From NCBI GenBank assembly GCA_029721515.1, contig CM056569.1:14364507-14428506 (forward strand): DNA of 64,000 nt, given 5' to 3'. The translations under genes and the position numbers were made by a program. How positions within the stretch are numbered: the stretch's first letter is position 1; the number at the start of each line of letters is the position of its first letter. The DNA is from Synanceia verrucosa (Eukaryota; Chordata; Actinopteri; Perciformes; Synanceiidae). The notes below the pieces were generated by a model. The model made no database searches. It saw only the letters and a list, made by a program, of their open reading frames with translations, and was not told where the DNA came from. Below are positions 25,721-36,197 of this stretch, piece after piece.

Positions 25721-26637
25721 GAGCGTCCCCTACAGATCAGGAGTCCAACAGAAGGAATAAACCTGACGGTGTGAATCTTAGAGGCAAAGAATTACTGAAA
25801 TTACTGGACTTTTTCTTTTTCTTCTGGCAGACCTTTGATAGCCCCTTGATTACCATGCAGCTCTCTCGTTTCATGAATGATGTCTCTCGACCCGTCCACA
25901 CATTCCACAATTGTTTACAAGTGATCTTCACAAATGCATTATAATTGGATCCACTGACTTTATAGACAAGCCCTCAGAGTGTAACCTCTTGAATTACAGC
26001 CTAAATGGTGGATTATAGCCAACAATCACATCTCCATGCTAGAACCAGCATCTATTAGCGTTTACCATGTAATTGAAAGTAATCAATTCCAGTTTGGTGT
26101 CCAGGCTACGACTCAGGGGCTCCCTACAGCAGTCACTGGGTGACAATACTGTGTTTTATATTAAGTGTTGGTGGTTCTAAAATAGACGTAACGATGAGCA
26201 GGGTGTGTCTTCACACACAGGGCTCAGTGTGTAGGGTGGTCTTTTACTACAACACTCACTACAGACCCTGCAGCTCTTCATACCAGTCTGTTACAAACCC
26301 TGCTCACATATGAAATACTTTATTATGTAGTCACCATGCCGCAGTCACTCTAATAGCTTCCATATCAGCCACTATGAGATTAATCTGCCTGTATTTATTT
26401 TGAAAAAGCATAGGGTAAAGTTTTGGTTCCTGTGTAGATTCATATAATAGGTAGATCACTGTGGCTCTGTAGCTTTCAGACATTATAAAGTCATATTTTT
26501 ATTAAGGTGTTTTATGCTCTGAACAGTCTGCTGTTTTTATTTTTTTTTAGTTTTATACTCTTGGCTCTTTAGCAGATAATGGCGATAATGAAAAATGCAT
26601 GACAGAACATTTTTAACATGTCCAACAGTACTTCAAT

Positions 26638-26643
26638 AATAAA
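26638..26643 (+). terminator. Poly(A) signal of the claudin gene
   Basis: AATAAA about 920 bases after the claudin stop codon. It gives a 3' UTR of about 0.9 kb and is the first good signal downstream. Confidence 0.55.
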
Positions 26644-26660
26644 GATGTTACAACATTGTT

Positions 26661-28346
26661 AATTGTGTGCTGGTCATAGTACTCTTCATACAACTAAAAT
26701 TCACACAATTTACTTTTACAAAAAAAAAGTGACGGTTATGTGAATGCATTTGAATTTTTAGAGCATGACTGGAAACAGGTGCATTAAAACAACAGATCCC
26801 ACAGAGACTCAACAAAGACTCATCTTTAATTTTCCCGAGATGCATTATGAAAAGTCGACCATTTTCATGCAAATGGTTTAGCCACAATGAACAATTTTGA
26901 GTTAGAGAATGGGCTGTGAAATGCAGTGCATTCATTACGCAAAAAAAGTGAACCACAGTAACAATTTCACAGCCAACTAAATAATATGACATCAGCGTGA
27001 GCCTCAATAGCATGTCATTTCAAGGTCCACTGCAATCTTTAAAAAAACCATAAAATGACCTGCAAAAACAGTGTTCAGATTGTCTCAGCAGTCAGAGCTA
27101 ACCATAGAGAGCTGCTTGTTTTCATGATCTCATACTGTAATAATAACGGTTTACATCATCTTTAAAGACACTATGACGCCATCTGTGCGCAGTTTAACAA
27201 GCAGATTACCGCTGCAAATATTAATACAATGTAAGTGCTGTTCATTCTTCCACATCTGTGTGCCAATCCATGTTAATTATCAATCTGATATAGCGTCAAA
27301 TATCATTTGGCAATTGATTTAAAAGAACTGTACATAGCTTCTATCACAGCTGTCTGTCCAACTGGGAAACCCTGCCTTTGAAAGCGAACATAACCTCCAT
27401 AAATCTGCAGTTGTTGTTTACAATATTTTACTGCTGAGTCCGCAGCCTGAGCCAACTATAAGCTATGGAAAATGTTGACTCTGCATGATCTAAAGAGCAT
27501 AACGGTGCTGCGGTTTGAAATACTACTACATTAGCCCTTAATAACAGGATACCAGTTACGTGTTTTGATGCTTCAACAGACTCCATGCATAGAATTCTGC
27601 AACAGGTCACTGCACATAACAGGCATTCCCACAAAGTGCACCATTTGGAAACATAATAAATCTCAGTTACAGATGACTGAAGCAATTTCCATTCAGAAAC
27701 AAGTAAAAAACATGTAGAAGCTATAACAACACAACAAAGGGTCTCTTCTCATTTTTTTTCTCTGAAACAATAAATAATTAGCAGTAGTTTTTGTCTGTAA
27801 ATAGCAAGCTTTCATCCACTGGATATTAGTACACCACTTGCATCAGTGTGAGAGTACAGGATGATAGTCATTGCACAACCAAAGCTTAAACATTTCACCT
27901 GTGTTACACATTTACAGGCACGTGTTCCCTCACACGACCGGCAGCGCTGACAATCAAAAACCCTAACCAGAAAACAGGCAGGTGAGAGGCTTACTTTTCG
28001 TAGAACCGTTTACTCAGTGCAACTTTAGAAATCTAGCCCTTTTTAAGAAGCTCTAAAAATATAGACACTTCCTCCTCTCAAGTCCTGATAATCTACTGCC
28101 AACCGAGGTATAGAGTAGAGAGCGATGCAATACAATCCATTCACAGTCTGACCAAAGGTAAGTTAAATAAAGACTATGTACAATCAGGGCCTAGGCTTCA
28201 GCTGCCGCTAAATGAGGCATTTTTTGTGCCTTGTTGAGCCATGAGAAGCTTCAGTCGACACATGACAGGATCAAGGCCAAGATCACTGACGGGGAGTTTT
28301 GGCGTCCTGGGGGATATTTTATATTTTTGGCACTTCCTGGTGAAGT
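26661..28346. other. Probable 3' UTR of the CaMKII-inhibitor-like gene plus intergenic DNA
   Basis: No coding exon is seen on either strand. Genes of the CAMK2N family have long 3' UTRs, so part of this may be transcribed leftward, but no decisive poly(A) signal was identified. Confidence 0.35.
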
Positions 28347-30125
28347 TTAGGAGATGGGCGACAGGGATACAGGACACTGCCCGTTGTTGTTCATGATGTC
28401 ATCTAAGTCTTCATCATCCAAGTCCACTGAGGAGGAAAGGTCAAAGGTCATCAATGTGTGCCTCTAGGTGAAGGTGTTGACACAAAACAGGGTGGTTTAC
28501 ATGAATTTTGTCCATTCTGAGAGATGGATCAGTTATTTAAAGGTAACTTTCCTACAAAAAAAAACAATGAAAACAGAAATATCTGTAAAGTCAATCAAGG
28601 TCTCATCTCCAAGTTTCAGTTTTACTCCTCAATATGATCTTGGTCATTTAAAACTTTATATTTTAACTGGAAAAAGGACTCATCAGACATCTGGATCTCA
28701 AGTTATCAAGAGAAACAAGCAAAAAGAAACATGGATATTTAACAAGATACTGTTTTATTCTGTTTTACCTGTTTAAATCAGTGGTTTTGTTTTTTTAGAG
28801 ACTTCTACAAATAATTCTGCTCCCAGTAAAAAAAAAAAAACATGGATGAAAACTGAGGGAATCCTAATCAGGTGAAGTTGATTGTGATAATCAACAAAAA
28901 CCATGATTCCATGCTACTTCACAACATCACCAAACTCTGTATCATGTTTTAGTTTCCATTGACAGACGCCTAGCAGCAGAATATTACACACTGTGTGTTT
29001 ATTGGAGCAGTTCAACATTTAAGAGCCATTTCCTCATGTTTTCCTCCTGTTCCTGTCTTAACTATTCCTGTAAATATATCACAATTTGCGATCATCATCC
29101 CTACTCCAGAGGCTGTGGGAATTTGCAGATTCAGTTTAGACAATGCTCAATGCCTTAAAGACATTTAGGACATTTTTAGGCTATGTTTTGAAATATCAAC
29201 TTAATATTCACCAGATGCTCTTCAAACAATCTATTATAGTTTTTCTTGCTTTCTAAGGATAAGCAAAATATGGAGATAATAAAAAAACATGCAGTTATTG
29301 CTCTCCAAATGATGGTATCGTCTGTGCAGGCCTTTAAACCTTGTATGTGCCAAAAATGAGCCTCCACCGTGTGCATCACTAATTCCTGCTTGGTCTGGAT
29401 GGATTATAGATTCTTCTTATTGTCCTACAGGGAGATCTGCATAACCGGTACAACATACAGGAATTCATGGTTTGTTAGAAGTACTGTTATTCAGTAAACA
29501 AGTTTTTAGACCCTACAAAATCTGCCTTAGGGCCCATAAAATGGAGATTCTACCTTTGGGTAATTTCTCCCCAAGACAACTACAAATTATATTCTGCTTT
29601 GCTCTGAAGAAGCACCAATTTGGGAACCATTTAATGTTAAAAGCAGATCGCAGTAGTCATTGTTTTTTATTTTTTATTCAGAAATATCCTACTCAAACAA
29701 AAATATATTTAAAATAGTGTGTCTACTTTAAGAATATTACTCACAGAGCATTCTTCTACAATGAGTTTTAGTTTGTCATTATAATAACAACACGATTCAT
29801 GGAGTAACTGACTCATTTCTCCACACACACATTTATCATTATGACGCATGAATGTGCAGTGCTGTTTATATGGGTGGAGCTGTTGTGTGTTGACACTATC
29901 ATGTAATTGATCTAAACAAACAAACAAACAAACCAGTCTCTCACCTTTCTTGGTTCGACCGATCTGTCCCAGCTTGGGGGCCCTCTGCCCCAGTCTTTGG
30001 GGGTTGGCTCCGCCGCCGTCGCCGTTCACCTGGGGGTGTCCCGGGTTGTACTGGCCTGCCGGACCCGGCTGCCGGGGCGGCCCGCTGGGGGGGATGAGCT
30101 CTGGGATGCCTGAAGCTCCGTACAT
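28347..30125 (-). CDS. CaM kinase II inhibitor-like protein (CAMK2N family, divergent)
   Basis: Two exons, 29945-30125 and 28347-28426, are joined by donor AAAG|GTGAGA and acceptor tcctcag|TG to give 86 aa. Residues 48-69 match the CaMKII-inhibitory core of CAMK2N1/2: RAPKLGQIGRTKK followed by an acidic stretch (VDLDDEDLDD), against RPPKLGQIGRSKR and VVIEDDRIDD in mammals. CAMK2N proteins bind the active CaMKII catalytic domain and block substrate access (family knowledge). Odd features: the N-terminus (MYGASGIPELIPPSG and a Pro/Gly/Asn-rich region) and the tail (NNNGQCPVSLSPIS) do not resemble the conserved ends of CAMK2N1/2. It is therefore a divergent paralog or a separate subfamily. The start is the only Met of exon one, in a GC-rich exon. 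Confidence 0.82.
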
Positions 30126-32640
30126 CTCTGGAGGGCGCCTTCTCCCGACTGGCCGCTAGATGTCCGCCCTGCCCAAGTTCAGCTTTGTGTCGTGTCCAAA
30201 AAGCTCCTCACTTCCGCAATGGCATTCAGCACAACGAATGTATGAACAGCACACGACAGACTGCTGGAGGATAACAGGAAGAAAGTCCTCGTAGCCTGCG
30301 AAACAAAGTAATTACGTCCGTCAAAAATAGCTGGCCTGCGTCAGAGAGCGGTCAGCTCCTGGCCAGTGCGCACCAACACTTCCCCGCTGTTTACCCTGAA
30401 ATGATGTGGTGTTACGCGTTTGCCACTGGATTATTATTAACAGGTGAAGCAGATGCCTTCCTGGCCATTACAATAGCTGTGATAAACTGCTTTCCGCCTC
30501 TAAAATCAACATGAACTGGTGGCTTTGTCTCCAGTCCTTCAGGAATACAGTTAATATGATCAATGTTACCTCACCTCTTCCTCACCAAGGCCGCAGTAAA
30601 GAGCTGAATCCGATAAAAGCGGCTTCAGAGAGGAGCAGTGTTGTTGTTGATCACAGCTCTCTCTCTTTCTCCCTCCCTCTCTCTCTCTCTCTCTCTTGGC
30701 ACAGCACCGAGGAAGCGTCGATTTAAAGGGGCCTCTCGTCGTTTTCTCGGCCTTGGGGATTTCCTCGTATTGTGTGTCTGCTTACAGAGGCATGCGAACG
30801 TCACGGCACGGCTGATATAAGGGACAGTGTGCTGACTCCTCGGATTATACAGCAGAGGTGTGCCAAAGTTTTCCAGGGCGCAGTGCGTAATTACGCGCCT
30901 TCGGTAATGAGAGAGTGACTCAGACTTCAGCCAATGACAGGCCCTGTTCAGTAAGCCCCCATGCACAGCCCATGTAATGCTTTTATGTCAGAAGAGGCGG
31001 TTCATGTCAGCTCACTAAAGGGCAGAGCTGCAGGCCATAATATGCAGTGTGTCACACAGAAAAACAGATTAATATATAAAATATGTTAAGAATGGTCACA
31101 CTCATCATCTGAAAGCTGGAAACCTGAATATTAATTCAAGATGTAGCTCAGCACCATGTGTCAAGTTCATATAGTCTTAAATCTGAAATTTAAAAAAAAA
31201 GTGAATAAGGGCACAATAATATTAGTTTGTTATTTCCATGGTTTGGCATGTCTCATAAATTATTACAGCATATTTTGGGGTTTATTTGGTGCCATTTCCA
31301 CCATTCACTAGAGCTTATTCTGCAAAAAAAGGGGTATCTAAAGACAAGATAAAAACACCAAATCTGAGGAAAGGGTACTCAAAACAAGTGCCATCGAGAT
31401 AATTTCACTTAATAAGATTTGTTCATTTAAGATGAAAGTGTTAAGTTGAACACTTGTACTGTGACATTAACTCTTAAAACAATAAATTATCCAACACATC
31501 TAAATCTTTTTTTATCTTCGTAAGAGCAAAATCATTTGCAGTGTACAGATCTCTAGTTTGTGGTTGTAGAGTGTCATGAGGATCATCCCATTTTATATAG
31601 AAATGTTCTCACTATGTAAATATGGTTGTTATAACATCATCGCACATGAATACATTCTGGCTCATTGGATCCACAAGACCCTTAGCTTTTTATGCAAATC
31701 CAAGAATAGAGTCAACTAGATTTGCTTGATTGTTTTAGATGTGTCACCCGTCATCAGAGGCTTCTTTAGTTCACTGGAAAAAATGACACATCTGGGGAAA
31801 CATTCCCTTAAAACCCATTTTATTGACATTTCAAGGTCAGAGTTAAAGCAATCCCTTCCAAAATGGCAGTTCTGTAAAGATGGCTGAGTCCTCAGGGAGT
31901 TAAAAATGAGTATGTCAGTGATTTATTGACTAGATTATTTGCTCAGTTAGGTCTTTGACAACAACTTTCCTCACAGAGCAAATCAGGGATCAAAGTCTGT
32001 TTCCTTTCTGCTTTGAGTTTCTGCTCATCCTAGCATAAACATTACCCTGACTAACCCCAGACAGTCATCTCTCCAGCACCTAACCAGAACTGTGTAACAT
32101 ACTGAGACGTATCTCAGTCCACAGGATAGAGAGTAAAACAGTTTTCTAATGTTTCTGGCTTGACTTTTTTCTGTAATTGTGATGCCAAAAAGCATCAAAA
32201 TTACCTCTGAATTGAAAAAAAAAACTACTATTAGAATATGAAAACATAAATCATGGTTTATATTAATGATTAAAATAAATGAATGATCAACTGAAAAATG
32301 TAAAAAGCCAGAACTGTGTTTTTAATTTATATTGCAGTGATTTACTCAGAAGACACACAAGGGACATAAACAGCTAAATAGTATTGATATAAGGTTGAGT
32401 TTATTTTCACTAAAAGCAGTAACTTTCCACCTGCAATAAACAAACTGCAAGGCTCAGGTAAAAGTTCAACCCACGTTTCTGTGTTTTTGTTCATCTATAA
32501 AGCTCTTTTGTGGGAATGTTATCTCAATTATTCATCATTGTGAAGATGAATCCATGCACAGATGAGAGATTTTTCCCCCAAAAAAAATCCCCTTTAAGGC
32601 TTGCCAAGACTGATCTGCCGATAGATCAAACTGAAACCCA
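30126..32640. other. Divergent intergenic region
   Basis: The part next to 30125 is GC-richer and probably holds the promoter and 5' UTR of the minus-strand CaMKII-inhibitor-like gene. A CT-rich run lies at 30656-30698. The remainder to the TATA box at 32656 is AT-rich with no recognised exon. Confidence 0.45.
30656..30698. repeat. CT-rich simple repeat
   Basis: Polypyrimidine (CT)n run with a few interruptions, in the upstream region of the CaMKII-inhibitor-like gene. Confidence 0.9.
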
Positions 32641-32655
32641 CATGGACAGAGCTGG

Positions 32656-32662
32656 TATAAAA
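32656..32662 (+). promoter_or_regulatory. TATA box of the secreted Cys-rich peptide gene
   Basis: TATAAAA lies 68 bases before the ATG at 32724, which suits a transcription start near 32685 and a 5' UTR of about 40 bases. TATA promoters are usual for inducible cytokine-like genes. Confidence 0.6.
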
Positions 32663-32723
32663 TTGTTAAGACTTTCTCTTTTCCTGTAAACCAGTTGAGA
32701 ACAGAGTGAAGCACACTGCCATC

Positions 32724-33417
32724 ATGTCCAGGATCATATGTGTTACTCTCCTGCTAATCGTTGTGGCTGGCACCTTCTACAGCAGCACAGGTAAAGAAAA
32801 AATAAAAATAGTTTCTACATAAATGTATTTTAAAGAAATTACCAGTACAGAAAATGTTACAAGCCAGTTGATGGATGATGTATTATTGATTCACATAAAT
32901 GATTTCTTGCCTTTTTTCCACTGTGGTTAGCGGCTCAGGGATTTCGCATGTCCAAAGTGCACATCCGCAAGTGCAGGTGCACAGGTTGGTGTCATTTGGT
33001 CATTCAAACATTTTGGTTAAACCTTTGCAAAGGTGAAAATCAGCATGTGAAAAGAACCTGTAATAACACTGTTATAAGAGCATTAAAAGTGCTCTGATCT
33101 TCTATGGTGTGAACTTCTATGGCCACCTCTGTTCTTGTTGCAGTTTTTCCCACTGGAAAAATAAAGTGTCGCTACCCACGGCTTCCCACAAACCATGAGG
33201 AGAGACACAATCTGATCCAATGTCTCTGCAGCAAAGCAAACCAGCACAGTGAGTGAACTGTGACACTGGATATGTGGGTGTGAGAAAGAGAGAGATATGC
33301 TCATCTTTTCTGTGAATATGTTTAGTTTTCTTACCTTTCTCTTAACTTGCAGGGTTTCCAGAGTTCAAGGCGGCCTGCTCTTCATGGCGTCCTGGTATTC
33401 CAATCTCCTTGGTGTGA
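32724..33417 (+). CDS. Small secreted Cys-rich peptide, CXCL17-like candidate
   Basis: Four exons (32724-32790, 32931-32984, 33144-33248, 33353-33417), all GT-AG and all introns in phase 1, give 96 aa. A signal peptide is evident (MSRIICVTLLLIVVAGTFYS, cleavage near residues 23-25). Mature cysteines are at 37, 39, 49, 67, 69 and 84: CXC-x9-C-x17-CXC-x14-C, in a basic mature chain ending SWRPGIPISLV. Classical CXC chemokines have four cysteines with other spacing, so this is not one of them. Human CXCL17 also has two CXC pairs (22 residues apart, here 27) plus two more cysteines and a short hydrophobic Pro-containing C-terminus. It lies near CNFN, and the next gene here is cornifelin-like. CXCL17 orthology is therefore plausible but not proven; other secreted peptides or an unnamed teleost family remain possible. 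A TATA box at 32656 sets the start. Confidence 0.8.
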
Positions 33418-33749
33418 ATGAGTCGAACTGTGCAGAGGAAGCAGGACACTTGAACACGGCTCATTATGAATCATATCACGCAAGATCATCCTAAATAATT
33501 ACAGGGACTTTGTTTTTCTTCTCTTTGTGTATCTTTGAATGTAACTGGAGCTTACAAATAGTTATAGCTTGTAAAATATGTTTATTCAATCTCTTGCTGG
33601 AAGTTGGATGAGAAGATTGATGCCACTCACATGTGTACAGCCAGCAACTGTTAGCTTAGCACAACAACAAACAAACAACAGATAAATTTTAGTGAATTTA
33701 CAGTAAATATGTGATACAGTGATATTGGTGAATTTTCATCAGACTTTTG

Positions 33750-34358
33750 CAGGGTTCCCATGTGACCTGGAAAACCTGGAAAATGATTGAGCAATTTTTC
33801 AGTCATGGAAAACATGGACAACTAGAGAAGCACTAAAAGAGCGCAGACCTCCATCAAGGCGGCAACGGTGGCGACTTTTTTTTTATTTAAAGTTACCCCC
33901 GTCGCCAAGGAGGTTATGTTTTCACCGGGGCTTGTTTATTTGTGTTTGTTGGTTTGTTTGTTTGCAAAGTAACTCAAAAAGTTATGGATGGATTTTGACG
34001 AAATTTTAGGGATTGGCCGGAAATGGCCTAACTTAAAATTGATTAATTTTTGGTGGTGCCGTTGAATCGGATCTGATCACCACCAAAAATTAATCAGTTT
34101 TAAGTCAGGCCACTTCTGACAAATCATCAAAATCCATCCACAACTTTTTGAGTTATTTTGCAAACAAACAAATAAACAAACCCCGGTGAAAACATAACCT
34201 CCTTGGCAGAGAAAAAAAAAATCGCTCACAAGGCATGGGGAGGATAAATAATTTTTCAGGATAACTTAACTATTTCCAGGTTATTTGACCTTTTTTCTCA
34301 TTTTCCCATGTTTTCCATGACTGGAATTCCAGGTTTTCCAGGACACGTGGGAACCCTG
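33750..34358. mobile_element. Foldback/hAT-type MITE with nested palindrome
   Basis: Ends are inverted: CAGGGTTCCCATGTGACCTG at the left and the complement of CAGGGTTCCCACGTGTCCTG at the right, with similarity continuing for about 60 bp ('tcatggaaaacatgg' on both arms). CAGGG ends are typical of hAT-derived elements. No perfect 8-bp target duplication was found (gacttttg against tcttggca). No transposase is present. Confidence 0.75.
33905..34206. mobile_element. Inner palindromic element nested in the 33750-34358 MITE
   Basis: A second long inverted repeat: 'ccaaggaggttatgttttca' at 33905 pairs with its complement ending at 34206. The arms (about 120 bp, imperfect) meet near 34050 at 'ttaatttttggtggtg' and 'caccaccaaaaattaa'. 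It probably inserted into the outer element, or the two form one compound hairpin. Confidence 0.7.
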
Positions 34359-35354
34359 TCTTGGCAAAAAAGAAAATATTTTCCAGAAATGCTGAACAAT
34401 TGCTTTCTTTACTGAAACAGCTGTGAAATACCTTATAACCTGTGTTGGAACAGTCATCACAGTTTCAGGCATCTGCATCACATTATTAAAGTTTTGATAT
34501 TTGTTTTCAAATAAAGATGTTCTTTTTAACATATATTCCTCTCCTTTTTTTCACAATAAAGCTGTATCATTTACTCCTACATACAGCTACTGTTTGAATT
34601 CAATAGTCCCTGTCAGGTATAAATGTGAGACTTTCTCAGCCACTGTGAATGTCACCTCTGTTAGTCCTCTGGATGATCACCTGTGTCAGCTGCAGCCCTT
34701 ATGGAAGAGGAGACAGAGGTGGTTTTTGTGATTTTTATCACAGATCAAACCAAAACAATCTTCTTTTCCATGGGGGCAATAAGTGCAACTGACTTACACA
34801 TATAATGCCCCTGGATGTTGGACTAAAAATCATATGTTTGAATATCATTTCAGACATCAAGTAGCTCTGAATAAACGATAGGTCAGCAGAGCTGACTGTC
34901 ATAGGAGCTCAGTGCCTTGTTTACCAACCTTACTTGGCAGTTTCATATTTACACCAAAACACTGCAGTTGAGCAAAGAGCACACAAACGTAAAAGTCAAA
35001 GAGAGAAGACAGAAAGAGAGGAAAGACAGGAAAAATATCCCACAGTAGGAAACAAAACTGTGGCCCGTACTTGGTTTTCCTGGGATTTTGAGAACTCATC
35101 TCTCAGATAGGTAAGCAATTTATACTTTATCAAAACAAGCCTGGTTACATATTTTCAGTCATGCTGACGTGAATCATTGTTCAGAGTACAGCAGGATGGC
35201 TCTGAGCCACACATATACCAGAAAGAGAGAAGAGTTCGGAGCTAAAGAATATCTGAGGTCAGGAGACGGCAGTGTTTAAACCTTAGTGACTGAGGGGCGT
35301 GGACGCTGCTCTGATGAGCTGATCTCTTCACATCATATCAAACACTCTCAGTAG

Positions 35355-35480
35355 CAGATAGTACTAGTACATTTACTCAAATGCTGTACTTAAGGTACTT
35401 AAGTACAATACAAAAACATGTACTTTACTTAAGTATATTACTTATTACTTCAGTGCCACTTCTTACTTCTACACCACTAC
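35355..35480. repeat. Dispersed teleost repeat, 'ACTTAAGTA' type
   Basis: Recurrent 'tacttaagtac', 'tactttacttaagtat' and 'cattactt' strings typical of an abundant teleost MITE-like repeat. A second copy is at 39765-39905. The copy is degenerate and its ends are not defined. Confidence 0.55.
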
Positions 35481-35980
35481 CTTTCACTCCATGACTTATG
35501 AAAAAATACTTCATATACAAAGCATAGCATCAGTATGTAAAAGTAGATATGTTATTTAAATCTAACTACACAACTGTAAATAGTTAGAATTAGCTTTGTC
35601 ACAATAAAATGGAGGCACCAGTATTATACTCACTATGAATGGGTGCTTTTACTTTGTCATTTTTACTAATATTTTTTTTTTATTAAGTAATATTTTCAAA
35701 ATTATTCTAAAATGATGGTATTGCTATTTTACCTGAATAAATGATCTGAATACCTTTTCCATCACTGGACAATCTTTCCCTTAACTTCATCATGTGCTTT
35801 GAGCTGTCTACAGATAACCAGTGTATAACTCAGTTATATATAGTTTTACATATATATAAAAGTACACAGTAGCAGGACACATTGGTAACTGAGGAGATAT
35901 TTGATTAGAAGATATAGTATTAAGTTCATAAAAAACAAAATATAACTCCACCTCTTCTTCATGGTTGTAGCAGCTCAGCC

Positions 35981-36161
35981 ATGTTTGGACAGGTGGTCCA
36001 GGTCCAGCCGGAGAGCAGGGTTCAGCAGCCAGGTCAATGGAGCACTGGTCTGTGTGAGTGCTACAAAGATATGGGAGACTGTAAGTGTCCAAATATAACA
36101 CAGAACACACTGGGGTTTATATATGATGAATATACCTTGTGTTCATGTGTTTGTTGATCTA

Positions 36162-36197
<36 letters not shown>

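Noticed and set aside
32724..33417. Classical CXC chemokine for the secreted peptide
   Set aside because: It has six cysteines with a second CXC pair, and spacing does not fit the four-cysteine chemokine pattern.
33297..33494. Longer open frame over the last exon of the secreted peptide
   Set aside because: It runs through the intron acceptor in another frame. Exon phase dictates the frame ending at 33417.
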